This document shows, one piece after another, positions 42,033 to 51,166 of a DNA stretch of 64,000 nt. The position numbers and the translations under genes were made by a program. Position 1 is the first letter of the stretch. Each line of letters begins with the position of its first letter. Under the pieces are notes generated by a model, which made no database searches, was not told where the DNA came from, and was given only the letters and a program-made list of their open reading frames with translations. This DNA is from Bacteroidia bacterium (GTDB lineage Bacteria > Bacteroidota > Bacteroidia > SXHM01): assembly GCA_022072225.1 (NCBI GenBank), contig JAJVIC010000009.1:713746-777745 (forward strand). The letters are read 5' to 3'.

Positions 42033-43076
42033 TTACCTGTTGTTAATTACAGAAATGGTATCGGAAGGAATTGAAATACTGTAAACAGTGTCAATAGCCC
42101 GCCCTTCATCGTTATCAAGCAGTTTCTCAAAATTTGTATACCCTTCAACAGGAAGTTTAATGGAGTATTTTTTTCGCTCTTTGTTTGTGAGAAAACTCTG
42201 GCGCAACCATGGATTGAACATTTTTAAAATTTTATAATTCACTTTATTTGAAATTGCATAATCAGTAAAGTCAGCAACTGCAGTGTCGAGTGTAACTTCA
42301 TAAGTTTTAAAAGGAGGATACAAATCCTTTTTACGAAGATAAAAACCATAATCTTGCGGGTGTTCCATTATACATTTTGCAGCAAGTATGCGGAATACAT
42401 AGCGCGATGTTTCTTCTCCTAAAAGCAAGTCGTAATAGTTATTTACTTTTTGTTTTTCCAATTGGCGTTGAGCCCCGTTCATTCCCATGTTATAACTTGC
42501 GGCAGCCATTGTCCAGTTTCCGAAAATTGAATATGCTTCATGTAAATATTTGCAGGCTGCTTCCGTTGACTTCTCTACATTGTAGCGTTCGTCCACTTCT
42601 TTGTCAATTTGCAAACCATATTTTTTTGCAGGCTCTTCCATTAGTTGCCAGAAACCGGTTGCTCCGGCCGGAGAAACAATGTTAGTCAGCCCGCTTTCAA
42701 TTAATGCTAAATATTTAAAATCATCAGGAATTCCGTTTTTTTTAAGAATGGGTTCAATTACAGGAAACCAGCGGTGTGCACGTTTGTGAAAAAAAGATGT
42801 GTTGCTTTGCCAGTAAGTATTTACAGTTAGCTCACGGTCCATTCGTTCGTGAAAATCAAAGTCGTGTAGCGGAACTTTTTCTCCGGCAAAATTCAGATTT
42901 TCGGGAACTGTGATACTGAATATTTTATAGTTTTCCTGAAATAGACGTTGGTAATTTTTATCATCTTCTTTGTCTGTAATTGAAAAAATAAACAGCCTTG
43001 CACCTGTAATTATCAGCAGCAAAACAGCAAGCGTGTAAAACCGCTTGCTGCGCAAAAAAATAAGGCAGCGGTTCAT
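42033..43076 (-). CDS. Lytic murein transglycosylase (SLT domain)
   Basis: A 347-residue membrane-anchored muramidase-like enzyme. An N-terminal anchor (FYTLAVLLLIITGARLFIFSI) is followed by the goose-type SLT domain: FKYLALIESGLTNIVSPAGATGFWQLM with the catalytic Glu near residue 132, then AASYNMGMNGAQRQLEK. It resembles the MltD catalytic domain; no LysM repeats follow. I start at the ATG at 43076; a TTG four codons earlier overlaps the next gene by four bases, which would imply coupling. Its place in the polysaccharide cluster suggests envelope remodelling for export. Confidence 0.88.
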   Translation of the reverse strand: MNRCLIFLRSKRFYTLAVLLLIITGARLFIFSITDKEDDKNYQRLFQENYKIFSITVPENLNFAGEKVPLHDFDFHERMDRELTVNTYWQSNTSFFHKRAHRWFPVIEPILKKNGIPDDFKYLALIESGLTNIVSPAGATGFWQLMEEPAKKYGLQIDKEVDERYNVEKSTEAACKYLHEAYSIFGNWTMAAASYNMGMNGAQRQLEKQKVNNYYDLLLGEETSRYVFRILAAKCIMEHPQDYGFYLRKKDLYPPFKTYEVTLDTAVADFTDYAISNKVNYKILKMFNPWLRQSFLTNKERKKYSIKLPVEGYTNFEKLLDNDEGRAIDTVYSISIPSDTISVINNR

Positions 43077-43084
43077 AAACGAAT

Positions 43085-44179
43085 TCAATTCTTTTCTTTT
43101 TTTCTGTTAATCCTTGTAGTGGAATAAAGTGCAGTGAAAAGCACCAGGAAATAGGTAAGGAAAATAAAAAAGTGCATATATCCCCAGTTGAGAATATATT
43201 TTTCAATGATGATGAGAAGCAGTAAAGAAAATAACGATAAATCGAAGTAAATCCAGGCCACCTGACTGTCAGTAAAACCAAGGTACGATACATGGTGTGT
43301 AGTGTGGTCTTTTCCCCCAATAAAAGGTGATTGACCTTTTAACAGTCGATTAATTACAACAGTTGTTGTATCAATTATTGGAATTATGAAAACTAATAAA
43401 GGTATAATTAATTGTTTCGTTTGAATTTTAGGATTTGTAGCAATATCACCGTCAACGGCATAAACATTCCAGAAATAAATAATTCCCAAAGCTGCAAGAA
43501 AAACGCCCAGAAACTGACTTCCTGTATCTCCCATATACATTTTTGAAGGATTCCAGTTGAAGTAAAGAAAGCCGAGTAATGCAGAAAGAACGCCAATCAG
43601 AATTATAAAGTGAATATTTGAATAATCGCTGTTTGTAATCAGCATAAATATAGCAGACAGAACTACAGAAATAGAAACGCTAGTGGTGATACCATCCATA
43701 TTATCAAGCATATTAATTGAATTCATAAGCCCGATTACCCAAAAAGCGGTTAACAGATAATTTACCCAGTTCCACGGAAAAAAATTTATATAGGTTCCCG
43801 TAGCAATAAGAATTGCAGCGCAGGTAATTTGCGCAAAAAATTTAAGAAATGGCCTTGTATTATAGGCATCATCGGCCAATCCCACAATAAAGCCAAGTGT
43901 ACATGCTGTGAGTACACCTATAAGTTGTAAATCGAGAAAGGCGTTTGATTGAAAAAATATGGCATGTGAAGCAACTGAAAGCAGGAAGATAATATAGAAG
44001 GAGATGCCTCCAAAGGCAGGTTTTGTTGTAGAGCTCCAGCGGATTTCCCGGTTGTCATTGCTCCTTATTCCAAGTGTTCTTGAAAATTTCAAGAACAGTC
44101 CGTTTATGAGAAACGAAAAGAGAAAGGTTGTAATGAAAAAACCTATGTAAACTATTAAATAATATGTTGACTTTTCCAA
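43085..44179 (-). CDS. Undecaprenyl-phosphate sugar-1-phosphate transferase (WecA/TagO/MraY family)
   Basis: A 364-residue, roughly ten-helix inner-membrane enzyme that attaches a sugar-phosphate (commonly GlcNAc-1-P) to the C55 lipid carrier, the first step of surface polysaccharide synthesis. Motifs: KPAFGGISFY, LGFIVGLADDAYNT, MNSINMLDNMDGITT (the NxDxxDG type active site), YFNWNPSKMYMGDTGSQFLG and DTTTVVINRLLKGQSPF. The HHVSYL block with TTHH matches the HIHH-type sugar-binding loop of WecA homologues. The start codon is TTG (MEKSTYYLIVY), with a stop two codons upstream. Confidence 0.9.
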   Translation of the reverse strand: MEKSTYYLIVYIGFFITTFLFSFLINGLFLKFSRTLGIRSNDNREIRWSSTTKPAFGGISFYIIFLLSVASHAIFFQSNAFLDLQLIGVLTACTLGFIVGLADDAYNTRPFLKFFAQITCAAILIATGTYINFFPWNWVNYLLTAFWVIGLMNSINMLDNMDGITTSVSISVVLSAIFMLITNSDYSNIHFIILIGVLSALLGFLYFNWNPSKMYMGDTGSQFLGVFLAALGIIYFWNVYAVDGDIATNPKIQTKQLIIPLLVFIIPIIDTTTVVINRLLKGQSPFIGGKDHTTHHVSYLGFTDSQVAWIYFDLSLFSLLLLIIIEKYILNWGYMHFFIFLTYFLVLFTALYSTTRINRKKEKN

Positions 44180-44209
44180 GTCCTAAAAATTTAGGCCTGC
44201 AAAAGTAAG

Positions 44210-44752
44210 CTAAAATTTTGAATCAAAGCCCTTAAAGGTCTGTGCTTTTTGGTCTTTGTCCGATAGCTTAGGGTTGGTTATTCCCCAATTAATATTTAAA
44301 TCAGGGTCATTCCAAAGGATAGAATCTTCTGCTGATTTATTGTAAAATCCGGTGCATTTGTATGAAAATACTGTGTTGTCTTCCAAAGTGAGGAAGCCAT
44401 GAGCAAATCCTGGAGGAATCCATAGGATATGCTTGTTTTTTTCTGAAAGTTCGGCTGCGTAATACTTGCCGTAAGTAGCAGAACCTTTTCTTATATCAAC
44501 GGCAACATCTAATACAGCGCCACAAATAACACTTACTAATTTTCCCTGTGCACTTGGAGGGTTTTGAAAATGTAAGCCACGCAAAACATTTTTTTCAGAT
44601 TTAGAAAGATTATCCTGAACAAACGTTTCGTTTATTCCTAAATTATTAAAAACTTGTTTATTATAGGCTTCCAAAAAGTAACCTCTTGAGTCTTCAAATA
44701 CTTTTGGAATTAAATGCAGCAAACCTTTAACTGCGGTTTCCCGTAGGGTCAT
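44210..44752 (-). CDS. rfbC: dTDP-4-dehydrorhamnose 3,5-epimerase
   Basis: A 180-residue cupin enzyme of dTDP-L-rhamnose synthesis. Motifs: FVQDNLSKSEKNVLRGLHFQNPPSAQGKLVSVICGAVLDVAVDIRKGS in blocks, with the catalytic His in GLHFQ and the later YKCTGFYN tyrosine. FAHGFLTLED completes the active site. Its start overlaps the autokinase stop by four bases (ATGA). The other rml genes are not in this window, so they must lie elsewhere. Confidence 0.94.
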   Translation of the reverse strand: MTLRETAVKGLLHLIPKVFEDSRGYFLEAYNKQVFNNLGINETFVQDNLSKSEKNVLRGLHFQNPPSAQGKLVSVICGAVLDVAVDIRKGSATYGKYYAAELSEKNKHILWIPPGFAHGFLTLEDNTVFSYKCTGFYNKSAEDSILWNDPDLNINWGITNPKLSDKDQKAQTFKGFDSKF

Positions 44753-47208
44753 TTTTTGTCTTTTTTCTTTAAAATACCTAATAAATTACTTTCTTTTTTC
44801 TCGGTATCCTCCTCATAGTAGCCGTAGCCGTAACCATAACCATAACCATATCCGTAGCCATAGCCATAGCCTCCGTAACCATAACCTCCGTAACCATATC
44901 TGCCTCTTTCCATATCTACACCATTGAGAATGATTGAAAGTTTATTAATCTTATTTTCTTCAATGACATGATTTATGTTCTCAATAAACTGTCGTTTTGA
45001 GTATTGTGAACGAACAATATAAATCGGATAGTCAGCTTTTCGCATGTTTGCTATACCATCAGTCACTATTCCTATTGGAGGATTGTCAATTATAACCACA
45101 TCGTAAATACTTTTTAGGTGTTCCAGCAGATTATTCATTTGTTCGCTGATAATTAATTCAGACGGATTTGGAGGAATTGGTCCCGCTGTAATAAAATCCA
45201 AGTTGTCCAAAGAACTTTTTTGAATACATTCTTCAGCAGTAGTCTGATTAATAAGTATTGTACTCATTCCTTTTGTATTTTGTACACCAAAACCAACGTG
45301 AATCTTTGGTTTGCGCATATCCAAGTCAATTATCACAACTTTATTTCCTGCAAAAGCCAAAATTCCTCCCAAGTTAATAGCTACAAAAGTTTTACCTTCT
45401 CCTGAAATTGTCGAGGTTACTGAAATAATTTTTGAGCCTTTTTCGTTTGAAATAAACTGAAGATTTGTTCTGATAGAGCGGAATGCTTCTGAAATCATTG
45501 ATTTTGGACTTTTGTCAACCAATAATTGAGATACAGGGATATCTTTCGTGTATTTTGGAACAATACCTAGAATTGGTACTGAAGTATGGCGCTGAATGTC
45601 ATGTAGGCTAACTATGTCGTTATGCAGAACATATCTAATAATTATTAGACCTATACTTAATACAATTCCTCCGGCAATAAATAGATAAATTACTAAGTTG
45701 GTATTAGGAGAAATGGGGGAGTTGGGAGTTTTTGCTTGTTCAAGTATAATATTGTTTGAAACGTAACCTGCTCTTGAAATAGCAAATTCTGCTTTTTTTG
45801 TAACCAGGTTGTTGTAGAAATTTTCATTTATCTGGTAGATTCTCTGCAATCGTGCAAGTTCCAGTTCGTTATATTCGGGCTTACCGTCAGCTCTGACCGG
45901 GATTATATTTTTTTCATATTCCTTGATCTTTAACTTTAATTCTTTTATCCTTTCTTTAAGTTTAATTTTTGACGCAGAAAGGCTTTCTGAAAGTAATTTT
46001 TTCTGAATGGAAATTTTATAATCAAGTGAACGTATTTGTTCGCTGTTTTTAGTAACCACATATTGTATCTGTTCTTTTTCAAGCAGCAGTTGTTGTAAAG
46101 TGTTTAAATGAGAAGAAACAACCCCGTCATTGTCTGAGCCTGCTATCAGAGACACCAGACTGTAAACATCAAGATTGTTGTTAGATGCTACCTCTGCCTC
46201 AATTTTACTGTAGATGCTTAAGCTGTATTCCAGTTTAATAATTTCTTCTTCAAAAGTTTCAATTCGTCCGAGAAAATCTGGAAGCGGTTTTAAGTCAAAT
46301 GTTTTTACATCGTCAGTTTTGATATTATATCGGTCTTTAAAATCCTGAATTTCATTCTCTGTTTCATAAAGCCGGTCGTATACCATTCCAAGCTGGTTGT
46401 CAATGAAGTTGATTACGTTGTCTGCACTTTCTCCTTTTTTCTCTTTGTCAAAAACCAAAAACTCTGAGCCTATTGCATTTGCTATATCTGCAGCCTTGCG
46501 AGCATTAAAATCTTTTGCTGTTATTTGAATTGTTCTCGCTTGTTCATTAAGTATATTTATTTCCAGTTGACTTAAATATCTTGGAACGATAGTGCCCGGG
46601 TCATAGATGATAAAATAAAACTGGTTGTTAGACTCTTGCTTCTGAGCATCTAATTTTTTGTATTCTTCTATTGTTACTTTTAGTTTAGCGTGTTCAGTAA
46701 TTAAGGTATCAGATAATAAAAAATCCTTACTCAGTTGGTTGTTCCCAATAGTGTATGAAATAGTTGCTTTAGTTCTGTCAATAAATTCTATTGTTATGGG
46801 GACATTATAAATTTCAGAGTTCAATATTGTATATTCAACCTTGTATGCTGAACTTTTATATTGCTCATAACTGAGAACGGTACCTTTTGTATAGTATCCA
46901 ATATCAAGAGGTAGTGTAGATAAAGTTCGTTGAATAAAAATGGGCGAACGCAGCAGTTCAATGTCCTTGTAATTATATTCCTGATAAATATTAGTGGTTT
47001 GAAGGATTTTTCCTGCATTATTATCAAACCCAAGTTGTATGATTGAACTTGCCTTATACTCAGGTTGTGTATATCTGAGGTAAACGAATGCTATCAGGGC
47101 ACAGAATGCGAAAAAAAGAACGGACCAAATAATACTTTTTTTAGAGATACTGACAAGCAGCCCTAGGTCAAAATCATCATTTATGGGTGATATTTTTTTT
47201 ACTGCCAT
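44749..47208 (-). CDS. Wzc-like polysaccharide co-polymerase with tyrosine autokinase domain
   Basis: An 819-residue inner-membrane protein controlling exopolysaccharide chain length and export. The N-terminal Wzz domain and first helix (SIIWSVLFFAFCALIAFVYL) are followed by a long periplasmic coiled-coil region (about 230-460), a GNVR/PNSPISPN segment and a second helix (LVIYLFIAGGIVLSIGLIII). The bacterial tyrosine kinase domain has SGEGKTFVAINLGG (Walker A), VVIIDLDMRKPKI (Walker A') and DVVIIDNPPIG (Walker B). The tail, residues about 771-798, holds 14 Tyr in 28 residues, alternating with Gly, and is the expected autophosphorylation site. It overlaps rfbC and follows the Wza-like gene by four bases. 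Confidence 0.93.
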   Translation of the reverse strand: MAVKKISPINDDFDLGLLVSISKKSIIWSVLFFAFCALIAFVYLRYTQPEYKASSIIQLGFDNNAGKILQTTNIYQEYNYKDIELLRSPIFIQRTLSTLPLDIGYYTKGTVLSYEQYKSSAYKVEYTILNSEIYNVPITIEFIDRTKATISYTIGNNQLSKDFLLSDTLITEHAKLKVTIEEYKKLDAQKQESNNQFYFIIYDPGTIVPRYLSQLEINILNEQARTIQITAKDFNARKAADIANAIGSEFLVFDKEKKGESADNVINFIDNQLGMVYDRLYETENEIQDFKDRYNIKTDDVKTFDLKPLPDFLGRIETFEEEIIKLEYSLSIYSKIEAEVASNNNLDVYSLVSLIAGSDNDGVVSSHLNTLQQLLLEKEQIQYVVTKNSEQIRSLDYKISIQKKLLSESLSASKIKLKERIKELKLKIKEYEKNIIPVRADGKPEYNELELARLQRIYQINENFYNNLVTKKAEFAISRAGYVSNNIILEQAKTPNSPISPNTNLVIYLFIAGGIVLSIGLIIIRYVLHNDIVSLHDIQRHTSVPILGIVPKYTKDIPVSQLLVDKSPKSMISEAFRSIRTNLQFISNEKGSKIISVTSTISGEGKTFVAINLGGILAFAGNKVVIIDLDMRKPKIHVGFGVQNTKGMSTILINQTTAEECIQKSSLDNLDFITAGPIPPNPSELIISEQMNNLLEHLKSIYDVVIIDNPPIGIVTDGIANMRKADYPIYIVRSQYSKRQFIENINHVIEENKINKLSIILNGVDMERGRYGYGGYGYGGYGYGYGYGYGYGYGYGYYEEDTEKKESNLLGILKKKDKK
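44815..44898 (-). repeat. Simple-sequence repeat encoding the Gly-Tyr tail of the autokinase
   Basis: Twenty-eight codons alternate TAT/TAC with GGN, giving a run of TA(T/C)GGN hexamers with three GG doublings. The 6-bp units vary at third positions, so it is not a pure microsatellite, but slippage in steps of six bases would change the number of tyrosines without a frameshift. Confidence 0.85.
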
Positions 47209-47211
47209 AAA

Positions 47212-47991
47212 TTATTTTCCAAATTGTGTGGCAAGTCCGTAGATAAGAATAGCTGTGCTTATGAGCGAAAGATATGGTCCTAACAAAGCAATGGTTTTGG
47301 TAACGGCATCTTTTCGGGTTTCAATATAAATAATGTCATTACCCTGCATTACCAAATCATAGTTTTTAATTCCTTCTAAAGTTGAGAGGTTAATCATATA
47401 AACCTCAGGATTTTTAAGGTCGCCCCTTATTATTTTTATTTGGTCAGCTTTACCGTTTTCCGGCATTCCGCCTATAGTAGCCAATACCTCAAAGAGCGTG
47501 GTGTTATCATTTTGTAGGGTAACTACCTTTGAATTGCCACCTGCAAAAACCATTACTCTGCGGTTGTTTACTTTTAGCATTACAAAGGGTTTATGATAAT
47601 ACTCTGCAAATAAGTCTTCCAGCATCATTTCCATTTGGCGCACGGTTAACCCCTTTACATAGGTTCTTCCTACAACAGGCAATTTTATGAAGCCATCGTA
47701 TTCAACAGTATACACTCCGCCTCCAGCACCTCCTTGTCCACCACCTCCTTGCATTCCTCCTGAACCTGAAGTTCCCGTTCCTCCAATGTTTATCAACTGA
47801 AATCCGTCATTTGCAAATAATTGAAAACTAACAATATCATTTGGTGAAATTTTATACTCTCTGTCAATTTTATCAGAAAACTGCGCATAAGGGTAATCTT
47901 CACCGGTTTGCAACATGCGGTCGCGGTTTATAAGTTTACACGAACTTAAACCGATAATAATTAGGAAAAATAAAAATAGTCTGACCCGCAT
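47212..47991 (-). CDS. Wza-like polysaccharide export lipoprotein
   Basis: A 259-residue outer-membrane lipoprotein. Signal MRVRLFLFFLIIIGLSSC with the lipid Cys at residue 18. The Poly_export domain (KISPNDIVSFQLF, then YTVEYDGFIKLPVVGRTYVKGLTVRQMEMML) is interrupted by a glycine-rich stretch of about 25 residues (GGTGTSGSGGMQGGGGQGG and on) instead of the short loop usual in Wza. A SLBB domain follows (VMVFAGGNSKVVTLQNDNTTLFEVLATIGG), and the end has an amphipathic/hydrophobic helix (YLSLISTAILIYGLATQF) that would cross the membrane as in Wza. I use the ATG at 47991. The kinase starts four bases later. Confidence 0.9.
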   Translation of the reverse strand: MRVRLFLFFLIIIGLSSCKLINRDRMLQTGEDYPYAQFSDKIDREYKISPNDIVSFQLFANDGFQLINIGGTGTSGSGGMQGGGGQGGAGGGVYTVEYDGFIKLPVVGRTYVKGLTVRQMEMMLEDLFAEYYHKPFVMLKVNNRRVMVFAGGNSKVVTLQNDNTTLFEVLATIGGMPENGKADQIKIIRGDLKNPEVYMINLSTLEGIKNYDLVMQGNDIIYIETRKDAVTKTIALLGPYLSLISTAILIYGLATQFGK

Positions 47992-48031
47992 CTGCCTTGT
48001 TTTCAACAAAAGTTCACAAAAATATCATTTT

Positions 48032-49234
48032 TTAACTAATGGTGTTATGCTTTGCCAGAAGCGATAGATATAAGGTTTCCATATCTTTAGTCAGTCGGGT
48101 GTAATGGTATTTTTCTCTTACAAATTCCCATCCTTTTGAACTCATGCTTGAGCGAAGTTTATCGTCTTCAATCAATTTCAGCAGGTTATCAGAAAGTTTG
48201 GCAACATCGTTTCTTTCCGATAAAAGTGCAGTAACATCAGGTATCGTAATGTTTTCAATTCCTCCTACATTGGTTGAAACTATTGGTTTTCCGGCTGCCT
48301 GTGCTTCAATTAAACTTACTGGCGTCCCTTCATTTAAAGAAGTCATTGCAATGATATCAGAGCCTGCTGTTACCAATTCTACATCTTTTATCCAACTGGT
48401 AAATGTTACGGTTGCCGGTTTTTCCTGCTGAAGCCAATCTGCAATATCAAGACCTAAACTGATTGCAAAGTTTTCGGTTTTCTGGCGGTCTTCTCCATCC
48501 CCGACTATAAAAGCTCTTATTTTTTTTGAAGTTTTATCTTTTACATTTTTTACTGCTTTCAAAAACAGTTCGTGATTTTTCACGGGAACTATTCTGCCGA
48601 TAATTGAAATCACCAGTTCATCATCTGCAACTTTGTATTTTGTTCTGAATTTTTTCCGGTTCTCTTCTTTGTTTTCATTGAATTTATTCAAGTCAAAACC
48701 CAAAGGAACAACTGCTATTTTGCTTGCCGGACAAATTTTGTGAACTTGGGAAAGTTCTTCTTTTTGCTTTTCGCTTATGGCAATAATTTTTGAGCTTCTT
48801 AAAGCGAGGTAACGTTCAATATTTTTATAAAATTCAGTTTTTAGTTTTCCGAAATAGGAGTGGAATACATGTCCATGAAAAGTATGCACCACTACCGGAA
48901 CATTTGTGCTGAATGCAGCCAAACGTCCAAGTGTTCCTGCTTTTGAAGCATGCGTGTGAACTATATCCGGCTTAAATTCTTTGATTATTTTTTTGATTTT
49001 ATTGTAAGCAGCACGGTCTTCTTTAACATCAATTTCACGTTTCATTTCGGGAATTATAAGCGGCTTTATTCCCAAATCTTCAAGAATATGTTCTGAGCCT
49101 TCTTCCGTATCATCTTTTTCCCCGCCAACTAAAAGTGTTTCAAATTCAGGAGAAATATATTTGGTCAGATAGGCAACATTGTAAGTAGGTCCGCCAAGAT
49201 TGAAACGGTTGGCAATGCGTAGAATTTTTGGCAT
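48032..49234 (-). CDS. Family 4 glycosyltransferase
   Basis: A 400-residue GT-B enzyme. The N-terminal acceptor domain has NRFNLGGPTYNVAYLTKY, HTHASKAGTLGRLAA and VVHTFHGHVF. The nucleotide-sugar domain has VISIIGRIVPVKNHELFLKA, FIVGDGEDR and the family E-x7-E in EGTPVSLIEAQAAGKPIV. It is a retaining transferase that would add a hexose or HexNAc to a lipid-linked glycan in the exopolysaccharide cluster. No membrane segment. The exact sugar is unknown. Confidence 0.9.
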   Translation of the reverse strand: MPKILRIANRFNLGGPTYNVAYLTKYISPEFETLLVGGEKDDTEEGSEHILEDLGIKPLIIPEMKREIDVKEDRAAYNKIKKIIKEFKPDIVHTHASKAGTLGRLAAFSTNVPVVVHTFHGHVFHSYFGKLKTEFYKNIERYLALRSSKIIAISEKQKEELSQVHKICPASKIAVVPLGFDLNKFNENKEENRKKFRTKYKVADDELVISIIGRIVPVKNHELFLKAVKNVKDKTSKKIRAFIVGDGEDRQKTENFAISLGLDIADWLQQEKPATVTFTSWIKDVELVTAGSDIIAMTSLNEGTPVSLIEAQAAGKPIVSTNVGGIENITIPDVTALLSERNDVAKLSDNLLKLIEDDKLRSSMSSKGWEFVREKYHYTRLTKDMETLYLSLLAKHNTIS

Positions 49235-49279
49235 ATATTTCAGTTCACAGAGGCTTAAATGTAAGAAGAATTCAAAAAA

Positions 49280-51166
49280 CTAAGTCATGTTTTTTTTCCA
49301 CCAGTATTGGAAAACCAACATGTTCCAGGTAAGCGTGGCGGCATCACCGCTGTCGGCTGAAAAAAGTTTTTGTTTCAGGTTTTCAATTTCTGTTGGATTG
49401 AAAATTCCTTGTTCACGGATAAAATCTTTGTGCAGCAAATCATCCATCAGCAGTGATTTTAAACCGGTGCGGAACCATTTCAGCAATGGTACTTCAAAGC
49501 CATGTTTTCCCCGATTGTAAAGCTCTTCAGGTAATTCTTTTCTGAAAGTATCTTTCAGAATTCTCTTCCCTGTCTGTGTATTAATTTTGAATTCGGCAGG
49601 TAATGAAAACGCAAAATCAACAACCGTGTAATCCAAAAACGGAACGCGGACTTCAAGGCTATTAGCCATGCTCATTAAGTCAACTTTGGTAAGCATATCG
49701 CCCTGTAAAACAAGGTGCATATCGGTGTAAAGAACTTCGTTGAAATTGCCGGAATTGTTGATGTTTTTCAGGATTTCATTCTTTCTGTTGTTGTAATCTC
49801 TGTGTCTCTGTGTCTCTGAGGTTAAAAGTATTTTTCCGGATTGTTCTGCATCATACCATGAAGCCCATTTCCAGTAGCGTTCTTTTTCTGAAAGGTTCAT
49901 CCCTTCACTGAATTTTTGCAGTTGACGAACTTTATTGCCAAATGCAGAATTGCGTGATTTTGGTAATGCATTCCACAAAGGATTTAAAGTCTTTACAGCA
50001 GTTTCTGTGATACCTTTTTTTCTTACTCTTAGTTCTGCTGCATGTTTGTTGTATCCGCCAAATAGTTCATCTGCGCCATCACCCGAAAGTGCAACTGTTG
50101 CATGTTTACGCGTATGCATGCTCAGAATATTCACTGCCAATGCTGAGGAGTCGGCAAAAGGTTCGTCAATGTAGTCAAGTGTTTTGTAAAGATTATCAAA
50201 TAAATCATCGTTGCTGAGCTTAAAAACGGTGTGATTGGTATTGAACCTTTTTGCAACTAATTCAGCGTATTTTGTTTCATCAAACAGCGGTTCATCTTTG
50301 TAGCCTATTGAGAATGTGTTAAGGTGTTTGGTGTGTCGTGAAGCAAGCACCACTATTACGGATGAATCAATTCCGCCACTGAGAAAAGCACCTAACGGAA
50401 CATCGGAAATTAATCTTCTCTGAACTGAATTGTCAAGCAATTCTTCTAATTTTTGTTGTGCTTTATCGTAATCTTTTTCGGGATTTACAGGTGGCTGAAG
50501 GGGAATTGAATAATATCTTTTTGTCCGTATTTCCCCTTTATGGATTTCCATAAAAGTTCCCGCTTCCATTTTTTTTACATTCTTAAAAATAGACCAAGGT
50601 TGAGGAATATAGTTGAACTGAATGTATTGCCATAAAGATGTTTCATCCATTTCGCGTGGAATTCCGAAAGCCAGCAAGGCTTTCATTTCTGAAGCAAACA
50701 ACAACTTGTTTTCGTCTTTGTAAATCAGAAGTGGCTTTATACCCATCCTGTCGCGGGCGATAAATGTTTTTTCTTCTACATTATCATAAATCGCTAAAGC
50801 AAAAAAGCCATTAATAAACTCAAGGCAGGCAGCACCGTATTTGATGTAGAGATAAAGCAGGACTTCAGTATCGCTGCTGGAGCGTAACGGGTAGTCTTTT
50901 ACTTTATCACGGTGTTCTTTAAAGTTGAAAAATTCACCGTTGAAAATGATGGTGTATCTTCCTGTTGCATCAGTGAAAGGTTGATTCGCAACAGCACTTG
51001 TATCAATGATAGCAAGCCTTCTGTGACCTAAAGCAACATTATTGTTAATGTATTTTCCTTCTCCGTCAGGACCACGCAGAGCAAGTGTTTTCAACGAATT
51101 ATCAAGCAGGGAAAAACTTTCTTTTCCCTTTTCATTAAATGCAATTACTCCGGTTATTCCGCACAT
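49280..51166 (-). CDS. asnB: Asparagine synthase (glutamine-hydrolysing)
   Basis: A 628-residue enzyme. MCGITGV at the N-terminus supplies the nucleophile Cys of the glutaminase domain (residues 1-210, with LRGPDGEG, NGEFFNF). The synthetase domain has the PP-loop LSGGIDSSVI near residue 260 and SGDGADELFGGYN near 355, and ends LRKRILKDTF-like with the RGKHGFEVPLL block. In exopolysaccharide clusters such proteins often amidate a sugar acid rather than make free Asn. At about residues 452-462 a SETQRHRDYNN stretch is encoded by an intergenic-type repeat inserted in frame. It starts one base before the lpdA stop codon. Confidence 0.93.
   Translation of the reverse strand: MCGITGVIAFNEKGKESFSLLDNSLKTLALRGPDGEGKYINNNVALGHRRLAIIDTSAVANQPFTDATGRYTIIFNGEFFNFKEHRDKVKDYPLRSSSDTEVLLYLYIKYGAACLEFINGFFALAIYDNVEEKTFIARDRMGIKPLLIYKDENKLLFASEMKALLAFGIPREMDETSLWQYIQFNYIPQPWSIFKNVKKMEAGTFMEIHKGEIRTKRYYSIPLQPPVNPEKDYDKAQQKLEELLDNSVQRRLISDVPLGAFLSGGIDSSVIVVLASRHTKHLNTFSIGYKDEPLFDETKYAELVAKRFNTNHTVFKLSNDDLFDNLYKTLDYIDEPFADSSALAVNILSMHTRKHATVALSGDGADELFGGYNKHAAELRVRKKGITETAVKTLNPLWNALPKSRNSAFGNKVRQLQKFSEGMNLSEKERYWKWASWYDAEQSGKILLTSETQRHRDYNNRKNEILKNINNSGNFNEVLYTDMHLVLQGDMLTKVDLMSMANSLEVRVPFLDYTVVDFAFSLPAEFKINTQTGKRILKDTFRKELPEELYNRGKHGFEVPLLKWFRTGLKSLLMDDLLHKDFIREQGIFNPTEIENLKQKLFSADSGDAATLTWNMLVFQYWWKKNMT
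49797..49824. repeat. Intergenic-type repeat inside asnB
   Basis: CTCTGTGTCTCTGTGTCTCT followed by GAGGTT is the CTCTGTG-type word found in the palindrome at 23510-23577. Here it encodes TSETQRHRDYN in a loop of the synthetase domain, without shifting the frame. Confidence 0.65.
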
